The notes under the pieces were generated by a model. The model ran no database searches, was not told where the DNA came from, and saw only the letters and a list, made by a program, of their open reading frames with translations. The position numbers and the translations under genes are program-made. This document shows positions 1 to 5,590 of a stretch of 12,002 nt of DNA, piece by piece. Every line of letters starts with the position of its first letter. Position 1 is the first letter of the stretch. This DNA is from an uncultured Bacilli bacterium (lineage in GTDB: Bacteria; Bacillota_I; Bacilli_A; RF39; UBA660): positions 1-12,002 of the forward strand of contig CAKONA010000013.1 in the NCBI GenBank assembly GCA_934096785.1. Reading direction: 5' to 3'.

Positions 1-581
1 GTATTGTCTGTTATTATTTTGCATCTAAGTGAATTGTTGTTTTCACAATTCTTATCCCATCTTGCAGTTGTACCCTCTATTTGAAGAACACCACTAAATG
101 ATTTACCTTGATTCTCTTTTTGATTTTGGTTTGTATCAATAAATGAAACTGTAAGCGTGTATGTATGAGTTACTCCTGTTGGAAGTTCAATATTGTCTTT
201 AATATTTCTATCGTATGCTGCTTCTTCTGTTACACCTGAACATGTTCCTGAACTACTAGTACAAGTAAGTTTAATAGTTAGCTCATCATTAGTGATTGTA
301 TTGTTGAACTCTTGCCAATTTATTTTATAATATACTGTATCTGTTCCAGTGTTCTTAACTGTAAATGTCTTTGTAGTTGAACTACCTGGTTTAGCATTTT
401 CTAGTACTATTTGTTTGCCATCTGTGAAATCTATTTTTAGTGTTGCTGTTGAACTAATTATATTTTTTGACGTGTCATTTCCTTTTATGTTTGTACTAAA
501 CCAAGCATATGTAACTGTTGTTAAAAGAGTTAGTCCAACTAGAACACCTAAAATTGTAAGTATTAATTTCTTTTTATTCAT
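1..581 (-). CDS. Secreted protein with SipW-type signal segment (3' end cut by window edge)
   Basis: This ORF is open from ATG at 581 to the window edge (193 codons seen, no stop). It starts with a short basic N-terminus and a hydrophobic stretch (about residues 5-24). Next comes the motif TVTYAWFST (22-30), which resembles the signal/cleavage zone of SipW-dependent exported proteins such as TasA and camelysin. The mature part is Ser/Thr/Asn-rich. It contains KPGSSTTKTFTVKNTGTDTV (64-83), typical of beta-sandwich surface proteins of this type. Cysteines pair by spacing as C107/C114 and C179/C187, which suggests two small disulfide loops outside the cell. AGGAG (596-592) precedes the ATG by 10 bases. 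A promoter-like element with an eight-G spacer tract lies just upstream. Export and surface location are inferred from the signal; a biofilm-fibre role like TasA cannot be claimed. No SipW peptidase gene is visible here. Confidence 0.8.
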   Translation of the reverse strand, partial: MNKKKLILTILGVLVGLTLLTTVTYAWFSTNIKGNDTSKNIISSTATLKIDFTDGKQIVLENAKPGSSTTKTFTVKNTGTDTVYYKINWQEFNNTITNDELTIKLTCTSSSGTCSGVTEEAAYDRNIKDNIELPTGVTHTYTLTVSFIDTNQNQKENQGKSFSGVLQIEGTTARWDKNCENNNSLRCKIITDN

Positions 582-602
582 GTTATCTATTCTCCTATAG
601 AT

Positions 603-630
603 ATTATATAAAATATTACCCCCCCCGCAA
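603..630 (-). promoter_or_regulatory. Promoter with G8 homopolymer in the spacer
   Basis: On the minus strand a -35-like TTGCGG (630-625) and a perfect -10 TATAAT (608-603) are 16 bases apart. The run of eight G (626-619) covers the end of the -35 and the first third of the spacer. The predicted start point, about 596, lies right at the ribosome binding site of the secreted-protein gene, so the leader would be very short. The -35 matches the consensus only in TTG. The promoter call is therefore moderate, but the homopolymer is certain. Confidence 0.45.
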
Positions 631-656
631 GCGAATTTTTGTTTGCTTTTGTTTGG

Positions 657-1511
657 CTAATACATTAGTAGAGATGTACCTATTATTATTATGATGATGC
701 CTAGTAGTTGTTTTTTTGATAAATGTTCTTTTAGGAATATTTTAGAAAATATAATTGAAACTACTAGGCTTAGTTTTTCTATTGGGAATACTATACTGGC
801 TTCGCCTATTGAAAGTGCTTTAAAGTAAAATAGCCATGAAAGTGATGTGGTTAGTCCTGATAGGATTATGAATAGTAGATTCTTTTTTGTGATTTGTTTT
901 ATGGTTTTGTATTTCTTTTTGGATATAACAATGATGGTTAGTATTACCATGACTACTAAAGTACGTAGAAATGTAGTTGTGTCTGTGTACCTTTTGTCTA
1001 GTCCTATCTTACTTAGTATTGTCGTTGTAGATGTAAATATGGCTGTCAATACAGCGTAAAGAATCCATTTGTTGGATTCTTTATAATCGGTAGAGGTTTT
1101 ATTTATTGAAATGAAAGTGCCAGATAATATGAGAATCATTGATACTACTTTTATACTTGTTATTGGTTCATGGAGGAGTATGTAAGAAAGTAACAGTGTT
1201 AATATGATACTTGTTTTGTCTATTGGTGTTACTTTACTTACATCTCCTAGTGCTAAAGCTTTGAAATAGCAAATCCAAAGTAAAGTATTAGAAATACCTG
1301 ATAATAATATAAAAAGATATGTTTTAGAAGATAATACTGTTATATTACTTAGACTATTATTAAAGATAAGTATTATAAAAATGAACAATGATATAACTAT
1401 TGTTCTTAGAAATGTAGCAAGTAATGAGTCAATGTTGTTGATACCATTTTTTGCAAATACTGATGTTAGTCCTGAAAATAATGCTGCTAGTAATGCATAG
1501 ATTATGTACAT
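657..1511 (-). CDS. EamA/DMT-superfamily transporter
   Basis: This is a very hydrophobic protein of about 284 residues with ten predicted membrane segments arranged as two EamA repeats of about 140 residues. Both halves share the same landmarks: an N-terminal helix leading to an AKNGI or SKIGL turn, an LRT-containing second helix, and the pattern FKALALGDVSKVTPIDK or FKALSIGEASIVFPIEK followed by a LHEPI or LKEHL turn. The family exports or imports small metabolites such as amino acids, nucleotides or sugars; the substrate cannot be read from the sequence. A GTG at 1520 also opens the frame, but that GTG is part of AGGTG (1522-1518), which is a ribosome binding site six bases before ATG 1511, so 1511 is preferred. 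The stop is TAG. The gene lies just downstream of the terminator of the 72-aa gene and probably has its own weak promoter. Confidence 0.88.
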   Translation of the reverse strand: MYIIYALLAALFSGLTSVFAKNGINNIDSLLATFLRTIVISLFIFIILIFNNSLSNITVLSSKTYLFILLSGISNTLLWICYFKALALGDVSKVTPIDKTSIILTLLLSYILLHEPITSIKVVSMILILSGTFISINKTSTDYKESNKWILYAVLTAIFTSTTTILSKIGLDKRYTDTTTFLRTLVVMVILTIIVISKKKYKTIKQITKKNLLFIILSGLTTSLSWLFYFKALSIGEASIVFPIEKLSLVVSIIFSKIFLKEHLSKKQLLGIIIIIIGTSLLMY

Positions 1512-1556
1512 GTGTTTCACCTAGTAGTAGTATGTCTAATTAATTTATTTTCATAC

Positions 1557-1585
1557 AAAAAAAGCTAAGACTATAAAGCCTTAGC
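1557..1585 (-). terminator. Intrinsic terminator overlapping the end of the 72-aa gene
   Basis: On the minus strand an 8-bp stem GCTAAGGC/GTCTTAGC (one G-T wobble, six-base loop) is followed by seven T. The 5' arm is formed by the last sense codons (Ala-Lys-Ala); the stop codon lies in the loop and 3' arm. Confidence 0.85.
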
Positions 1586-1789
1586 GAATTCTATTTCTAG
1601 GATATCTAATAGTTTTTTATCTGTTACTGTTTTAATAATTGTGTTTATTCCTTCAGTAGAAGATTCTACTATTTGGATTTCTTCTCCATTAGTACTTACT
1701 AAATACATGTATTTTCTACCTTTGTATTCTATTTCTTTTACTACTGCGAACTTTGTGTTATCTAATTCTAAAACTTTTATTTCTTCCAT
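1571..1789 (-). CDS. Small conserved-looking protein, unknown function (DUF1292-like)
   Basis: This is a 72-residue acidic protein. Its pattern is a short beta segment (KVLELDNTKFAVVKEIEY), a KYMYLVSTNGEE turn and a C-terminal helix ending in EFAKAL. That composition and layout resemble the small DUF1292-type proteins of low-GC Gram-positives, but the resemblance is only by eye. There is no signal peptide, membrane segment or catalytic motif. The ATG overlaps the stop codon of the upstream 180-aa gene by one base (TAATG), which implies translational coupling and co-transcription. A strong terminator follows at once. The role is unknown, but the coupling suggests that it works with, or is made in proportion to, the upstream membrane protein. 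Confidence 0.72.
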   Translation of the reverse strand: MEEIKVLELDNTKFAVVKEIEYKGRKYMYLVSTNGEEIQIVESSTEGINTIIKTVTDKKLLDILEIEFAKAL

Positions 1790-2331
1790 TATTTACCTCT
1801 TATTTTATCCATTTCTTGGTCATGTTCGTGTTCTAATACTATGTTAGTGTATCTTTCATCTTGTTTTACTATTTCATTTATTTCTTGTTCTATTTCTTTG
1901 TTTCTATTACATTCTTCGCAATGTGGATCTGAACATCTTTTTGGAATAGCATTAATGAAACCATCTATTATCCATTCTAGGTTTTTATCTGGATATGCTT
2001 GATAACATAGTTCTTGGTCATCTAAAAGTTTACTTATACTACCTTCTTCTAGTTTATCATGTGTACTTCTATATTCTTTATCCATTGTAACAATAGCACT
2101 ATTGTATTCTCTTCCTGTTTTGAAGTCAGCTAATTCATCTGCAAAGATGTATCCTAAAGCACCTGTACCTAGTGTTCCAGCTACTAAGCCTGTTATTGCT
2201 GCTTTTTTTAATGCTTTTTCAGCAAGGTTAACAACTTTTCTAATGTCTATAGATGTTTCTTTACTTGTTTTTGGATCAACTACATAGTATTCTTTTTTAT
2301 TAAGTTCTTTTTTGAATCTATTGTAATTCAT
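1789..2331 (-). CDS. Unknown membrane-anchored protein with Cys/His cluster
   Basis: I do not recognise this 180-residue protein. The N-terminal 40 residues are basic. One hydrophobic Ala/Gly-rich segment (about 43-64) could span or insert into the membrane; it contains several small-xxx-small spacings. The rest is highly charged. A cluster at 133-141 (C-X4-C-X2-C with an adjacent His at 137), together with C109, could bind a metal. The C-terminal 40 residues are Glu/Lys/Asp-rich and probably helical. The start is well supported: AGGGAAGTGA lies just before ATG 2331, and a consensus promoter lies 28 bases further upstream. The gene is first in a two-gene operon with the 72-aa gene, joined by a TAATG overlap. 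Confidence 0.72.
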   Translation of the reverse strand: MNYNRFKKELNKKEYYVVDPKTSKETSIDIRKVVNLAEKALKKAAITGLVAGTLGTGALGYIFADELADFKTGREYNSAIVTMDKEYRSTHDKLEEGSISKLLDDQELCYQAYPDKNLEWIIDGFINAIPKRCSDPHCEECNRNKEIEQEINEIVKQDERYTNIVLEHEHDQEMDKIRGK

Positions 2332-2358
2332 ATAATCACTTCCCTACTTTCTAATAAA

Positions 2359-2387
2359 ATCATAGCATTTAAACATGTAAAAATCAA
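2359..2387 (-). promoter_or_regulatory. Sigma-A type promoter for the 180-aa/72-aa operon
   Basis: The -35 is TTGATT (2387-2382), the spacer is 17 bases, and the -10 is TATGAT (2364-2359). The -10 is preceded by TGC, giving an extended -10. It sits 28 bases upstream of the ATG at 2331, with a good ribosome binding site between. Confidence 0.7.
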
Positions 2388-2447
2388 TGATCAGTGTCTT
2401 ATAAGTGTTAAGTAAAATGTAAGTTTAATAAAATTTATAAGGTATCG

Positions 2448-2456
2448 TGTTATAAT
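2448..2456 (+). promoter_or_regulatory. Extended -10 promoter of murE
   Basis: TGTTATAAT is a perfect -10 with the TGn extension, 20 bases before the murE ATG. No good -35 is found 16-18 bases upstream, which fits extended -10 promoters. The site is divergent from the promoter at 2359-2387; about 60 bases of AT-rich DNA separate them. Confidence 0.6.
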
Positions 2457-2476
2457 TGGATTAAGGGAGTGATATA

Positions 2477-3838
2477 ATGTTTAAGTTTGAAAGTGATTCA
2501 AGGAAAGTACAGAAGGGACAAACTTTTATTGCTTTGAAGGGACTAACAGTTGATGGTCATAATTTTATAGAGAGTGCGATTAAGAATGGTGCTTCTAAAA
2601 TTATATGTGAACGTGATATTGACGTAGATGTTCCATATTTGAAGGTGGATGATACTGATAAATATTTAAGAGAGATACTTGATAAAGAATATGGAAAAGA
2701 GTTAAATGAGATGAAACTTATTGGTGTTACTGGTACTAACGGTAAGACTACTAGTTGTTATTTAACTTATCAAATGTTACTTAATATGGGTGTTGATGCT
2801 GCTTATATTGGTACGATTGGTTATTATCATAAAGATGAACATATTGAACTTAATAATACTACACCTGATATATTAACTGTTTATAAGTTACTTATGAATG
2901 CGTATGAAAATGGTGCTAGAGTTGTTGTTATGGAAGTAAGTAGTCAAGCTTTATCATATGATAGACTTACTAATATTAATTATTCAATAATTGGATTTAC
3001 TAATCTTACAGAGGATCATTTAGATTATCATAAGACTATGGAGAATTATCTTAAAGCTAAGTTATTGATTCTTGATCATTTGAAGGAGGATGCAGTAATT
3101 GTTGCTAACTCTGATGATGAAGCAAGTAAATATTTTGTGAAAGATGGACATAAGAGAGTAACATATGGATATAATGGTGACTATAAAATTATTGATTTTG
3201 AATGTAGTGCTAGTGAAACTAATTTGAAATTTGAATTTGATAATAAAACTTATGATGTGGTTGTACCTTTAACAAGTAAGTTTAATGTTTATAATTATTT
3301 AACAGTAGTATCTATTCTTAATCAATATGGATTTAGTATCGATGATATTGTTAGTAAGACTAGTATTTTAAAAGCACCTAAAGGTAGATGTGAAGCTTAT
3401 AAAGTTAATGGTGGTGTGGCGGTTATTGATTATGCTCATACACCTGATGCTGTAGAAAAGGTTATTACAGCGTACAACGAACTTAAAAAGAATCGTGTTA
3501 TTACTATAGTTGGTTGTGGAGGAGACAGAGACCCTAAGAAGAGACCTATTATGGGAGAGATTGCTAGTAGACTATCTGACTATGTAATATTTACTAATGA
3601 TAACCCTAGAACAGAAGACCCTGAAATGATTATGAAGGATATTCTTAATGGTGTTAAAAAAGATAACTATGAAGTTATCTCAGATAGAAAGACTGCGATT
3701 AAGCATGGAATTGATATAATGGAAAAAGATGATATTCTTTTAATACTTGGTAAAGGACATGAAGACTATCAAATAATAGGTAGAGAAAAGATACATTTAG
3801 ATGATGCTGAAGAAGTATTAAACTACAAAGGAAAATAA
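2477..3838 (+). CDS. murE: UDP-N-acetylmuramoyl-L-alanyl-D-glutamate ligase (meso-DAP adding)
   Basis: MurE is the cytoplasmic ATP-dependent ligase that adds the third residue of the peptidoglycan stem peptide. The three Mur-ligase domains are present: an N-terminal UMAG-binding domain (about 1-75, with DSRKVQKGQTFIALKG), the central ATPase with GTNGKTT (86-92), EVSSQAL (153-159) and the carbamylated-lysine site YLKAK (K195), and a C-terminal domain with DYAHTPDAVEK (318-328), GGDRDPKKRP (348-357) and GKGHEDYQ (425-432). The motif DNPR (375-378) is the signature of enzymes that use meso-diaminopimelate; lysine-adding enzymes carry a different motif there. This predicts DAP-type cross-links. 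At 453 residues it is slightly shorter than typical (about 490), the loss being at the N-terminus. AAGGGAGTG (2463-2471) sets the start. The gene stands alone between its own promoter and terminator rather than in a mur/fts cluster. Confidence 0.96.
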   Translation: MFKFESDSRKVQKGQTFIALKGLTVDGHNFIESAIKNGASKIICERDIDVDVPYLKVDDTDKYLREILDKEYGKELNEMKLIGVTGTNGKTTSCYLTYQMLLNMGVDAAYIGTIGYYHKDEHIELNNTTPDILTVYKLLMNAYENGARVVVMEVSSQALSYDRLTNINYSIIGFTNLTEDHLDYHKTMENYLKAKLLILDHLKEDAVIVANSDDEASKYFVKDGHKRVTYGYNGDYKIIDFECSASETNLKFEFDNKTYDVVVPLTSKFNVYNYLTVVSILNQYGFSIDDIVSKTSILKAPKGRCEAYKVNGGVAVIDYAHTPDAVEKVITAYNELKKNRVITIVGCGGDRDPKKRPIMGEIASRLSDYVIFTNDNPRTEDPEMIMKDILNGVKKDNYEVISDRKTAIKHGIDIMEKDDILLILGKGHEDYQIIGREKIHLDDAEEVLNYKGK

Positions 3839-3860
3839 TCATTAATATAATAAATAACGT

Positions 3861-3886
3861 AAAGAAGAATTCATGTTCTTCTTTTT
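3861..3886 (+). terminator. Intrinsic terminator of murE
   Basis: A 9-bp perfect stem AAAGAAGAA/TTCTTCTTT with a six-base loop runs into a T tract, 22 bases after the murE stop. The stem is AT-rich, but the hairpin plus T run is clear. Confidence 0.75.
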
Positions 3887-3899
3887 ATATAGCTAGACA

Positions 3900-4027
3900 A
3901 AGTAAAAGGGACTTATGAATCAGTCCCTTTAGTGTAATAGAAATTGTTTTATTTAATTGTGAGTTGAAGTTACTAAATTTTGTTTCTTCGTTTTTTACCT
4001 ATTTATTATCATACCTCCTTCTTACAT
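3900..4027 (-). ncRNA. Candidate small minus-strand transcript (sRNA or tiny ORF)
   Basis: Within the 307-bp gap between murE and the Tim44-like genes, the minus strand carries a TATAAT -10 (4038-4033, poor -35), then AAGGAGGT (4020-4013), a strong ribosome-binding-like motif. After a further 80 bases or so comes the 9-bp hairpin with a T-rich tail (3930-3904). No ORF fits. The ATG at 4012 touches the AGGAGGT and gives only five codons before TAA, and the open frame over 3980-3880 has no start codon. The elements are real, but their combination into a transcript of about 120 bases is inference. The rest of the gap is AT-rich and holds the murE terminator and the next plus-strand promoter. Confidence 0.3.
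3904..3930 (-). terminator. Hairpin, probable minus-strand terminator
   Basis: A perfect 9-bp stem AAAGGGACT/AGTCCCTTT with an eight-base loop (3914-3921). Read on the minus strand it is followed by TTTTACTTT; read on the plus strand there is no T run. It therefore points to transcription from the right on the minus strand, where no normal gene exists. Confidence 0.55.
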
Positions 4028-4089
4028 ATTTAATTATACTTATGAATTGTTAAAGATTTGTGAAAATTTAATATACTTTACGTTAAATA

Positions 4090-4098
4090 TGTTATAAT
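4090..4098 (+). promoter_or_regulatory. Extended -10 promoter of the Tim44-like pair
   Basis: TGTTATAAT is identical to the extended -10 in front of murE. It lies 47 bases before the ATG at 4146, with a GAGGAG ribosome binding site at 4135-4140. There is no convincing -35. Confidence 0.55.
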
Positions 4099-4145
4099 GT
4101 AAATACAAAATAGATATTAGTAAATACTATTAGTGAGGAGTTTAT

Positions 4146-4682
4146 ATGATAAATGATATTATAAATGCTGATAAAGAGTTCTCTGAAAGTACTTTCTTAA
4201 GTTATGTTGATCATATATTTATTATGTTGCTTAGTGCGATTGAGAATAATGATATTGAAAGTGTAAAGCATTATTTAGCTAATGATATTTATGTTCGTTA
4301 TAAAGAGATGTGTGATGAATATAAAAGTAAATGTGTTAAGCGATTATTTGATGAAAAGAATGTAAAGACTAGTAGAATAACAGGTAGTATGATTACTGAT
4401 TATTTTATGACTATTGATGTTACATTGGTTGCTAGATATATGGATTACTTTGTAGATGAGAAGAATAAATATGTAAGTGGTGAAGACATGAATAGGATTC
4501 AAAAGACTTATAAGTTATCTCTTACGAAGATGAGAAAGCATAAAGATTTAGGTGAAATTAGACATTGTCCTTATTGTGGTAATTCACTTGATTTAAATAA
4601 TAGTGGTGTGTGTGATTATTGTAGGAAGTCATTTAATATGGAGGACTTTGGATATTTAGTTACATATTTAAGTGAGGTATAA
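4146..4682 (+). CDS. Soluble Tim44-like protein with C-terminal zinc ribbon
   Basis: This is a 178-residue protein. Residues about 12-135 look like a Tim44-like domain (an alpha+beta cone fold related to NTF2-like domains): a helical start with FLSYVDHIFIMLLSAIENND, then YLANDIYVRYKE and alternating beta strands. The end carries two CxxC knuckles (C141/C144 with CPYCG, and C156/C159 with CDYC), a compact zinc ribbon. There is no signal peptide or membrane segment, so it should be cytosolic. The next gene encodes the same domain order behind a membrane anchor. The two ribbons have nearly the same spacing (11 and 12 residues between knuckles), so the pair looks like an ancient duplication. No enzyme motif is visible; binding of a protein or ligand at the inner face of the membrane is a guess. 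Confidence 0.82.
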   Translation: MINDIINADKEFSESTFLSYVDHIFIMLLSAIENNDIESVKHYLANDIYVRYKEMCDEYKSKCVKRLFDEKNVKTSRITGSMITDYFMTIDVTLVARYMDYFVDEKNKYVSGEDMNRIQKTYKLSLTKMRKHKDLGEIRHCPYCGNSLDLNNSGVCDYCRKSFNMEDFGYLVTYLSEV

Positions 4683-4683
4683 T

Positions 4684-5562
4684 ATGAAGAAGTCTAAGGT
4701 ATTAGTGGTTATTGTTACTCTTCTTTGTTTCTTATTTAGTGGATATATGGTAGTAGCGGATACTGGATTTGATGTTGACTATAATACTGGTGGTGGTAGT
4801 AGTTATGGTGGTGGAGGCAGTAGTAACAGATATTATGATTTTGAAAGAAGAGAGAGAAATGTTAGTGGGTCTACAAATGTAAATACTCAGTTATTCTTAT
4901 CTCTTATTATGATTGTGTTCTTATCTTTATTCTTATACGAGTACTTTAGAGTTTACAAAGGTAAAGGTAAAAAGGAAGACAAAAAGAATATAATAATTAA
5001 TGATAACTCTAATGTATTAAAGATATGGTATGATGATGTTGAAAGTATTATTCCTTGGTTTGATAAAGATGAGTTTGGTAAAAGAGCTATAGAGATGTAT
5101 TTGGAACTTCAAAATGCATGGATGAACTTTGATTATGATAAGATACGTGAACTCACTACTGATGACTTATATAATTCATATAAAAGTATGTTAGAGTCAT
5201 TAAAGAAAAAGAATGAAATAAATATTATAGATGATATAAAGGTGCTTTCTTGTACATTTAAGAATGTTAAAAAGCAAAATGATAAATATAGTATTGATGC
5301 AAGTTTTGAACTTTCTTTTAGGGATTATATTATTAAGGAAGGAAGTTCAGTGATATCAAGAGGAAAGAATGTAAAGAGACTTGTCACTTCTGTTTTGACT
5401 TTTGTTAGTACTGATGGTAAATTTACTAATAAGTGTCCTTCTTGCGGGGCTGAATTGAATCCTAAGAGTCAAAGTGATAAGTGTAAATACTGTCACAGTG
5501 TTATTGTTAAAAATAAGTATGATTGGGTGATTGCTAAAAAGAAAAATATAAGTCAAAATTAA
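4684..5562 (+). CDS. Membrane-anchored Tim44-like protein with zinc ribbon
   Basis: This is a 292-residue protein. It has an N-terminal signal or anchor segment (about 6-25), a TGFD motif and a Gly/Ser/Tyr-rich stretch (27-48), a second transmembrane helix (about 69-88), a Lys-rich linker (92-101), a Tim44-like domain (about 112-245) and a zinc ribbon (C251/C254, C267/C270). The predicted topology puts the Gly-rich loop outside and the Tim44/ribbon part in the cytosol. Gly-rich loops after a TGFD-like motif also occur in other bacterial Tim44-like and TPM-type membrane proteins. A GTG at 4672 is in frame, but it belongs to GTGAGGT, the ribosome binding site of ATG 4684, so 4684 is chosen. Only one base separates this ATG from the stop of the upstream gene, so the two are almost certainly translated together. 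A shared terminator follows. Confidence 0.85.
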   Translation: MKKSKVLVVIVTLLCFLFSGYMVVADTGFDVDYNTGGGSSYGGGGSSNRYYDFERRERNVSGSTNVNTQLFLSLIMIVFLSLFLYEYFRVYKGKGKKEDKKNIIINDNSNVLKIWYDDVESIIPWFDKDEFGKRAIEMYLELQNAWMNFDYDKIRELTTDDLYNSYKSMLESLKKKNEINIIDDIKVLSCTFKNVKKQNDKYSIDASFELSFRDYIIKEGSSVISRGKNVKRLVTSVLTFVSTDGKFTNKCPSCGAELNPKSQSDKCKYCHSVIVKNKYDWVIAKKKNISQN

Positions 5563-5589
5563 AACGTAAGTGTGTTCTTACGTTTTTTT
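5561..5589. terminator. Bidirectional terminator between the Tim44-like pair and xfp
   Basis: A 10-bp perfect stem AAAACGTAAG/CTTACGTTTT with a six-base loop. The plus strand continues with T; the minus strand ends TTTTAATTTT. The hairpin serves both convergent genes. It overlaps the plus-strand stop codon by two bases and ends within five bases of the xfp stop. Confidence 0.85.
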
Positions 5590-5590
5590 G

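Noticed and set aside
349..600. Plus-strand ORF of 83 codons
   Set aside because: It lies antisense to the secreted-protein gene, has no ribosome binding site, and the minus frame has a clear signal peptide.
619..656. Terminator of the EamA gene at the GCAAAC/GCTTGC repeat
   Set aside because: On the minus strand the imperfect stem is followed by G8 and not by T, so it is not an intrinsic terminator.
847..1059. Plus-strand hydrophobic ORF
   Set aside because: It is the reverse-complement shadow of EamA membrane helices.
3881..3995. Minus-strand open frame reading VKNEETKFSNFNSQLNK and onward
   Set aside because: It has no ATG, GTG or TTG start and is preceded by TAG; kept only as part of the small-transcript idea.
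3998..4020. Five-codon ORF (MIINR) after AAGGAGGT
   Set aside because: The ATG directly touches the purine motif, too close for normal initiation.
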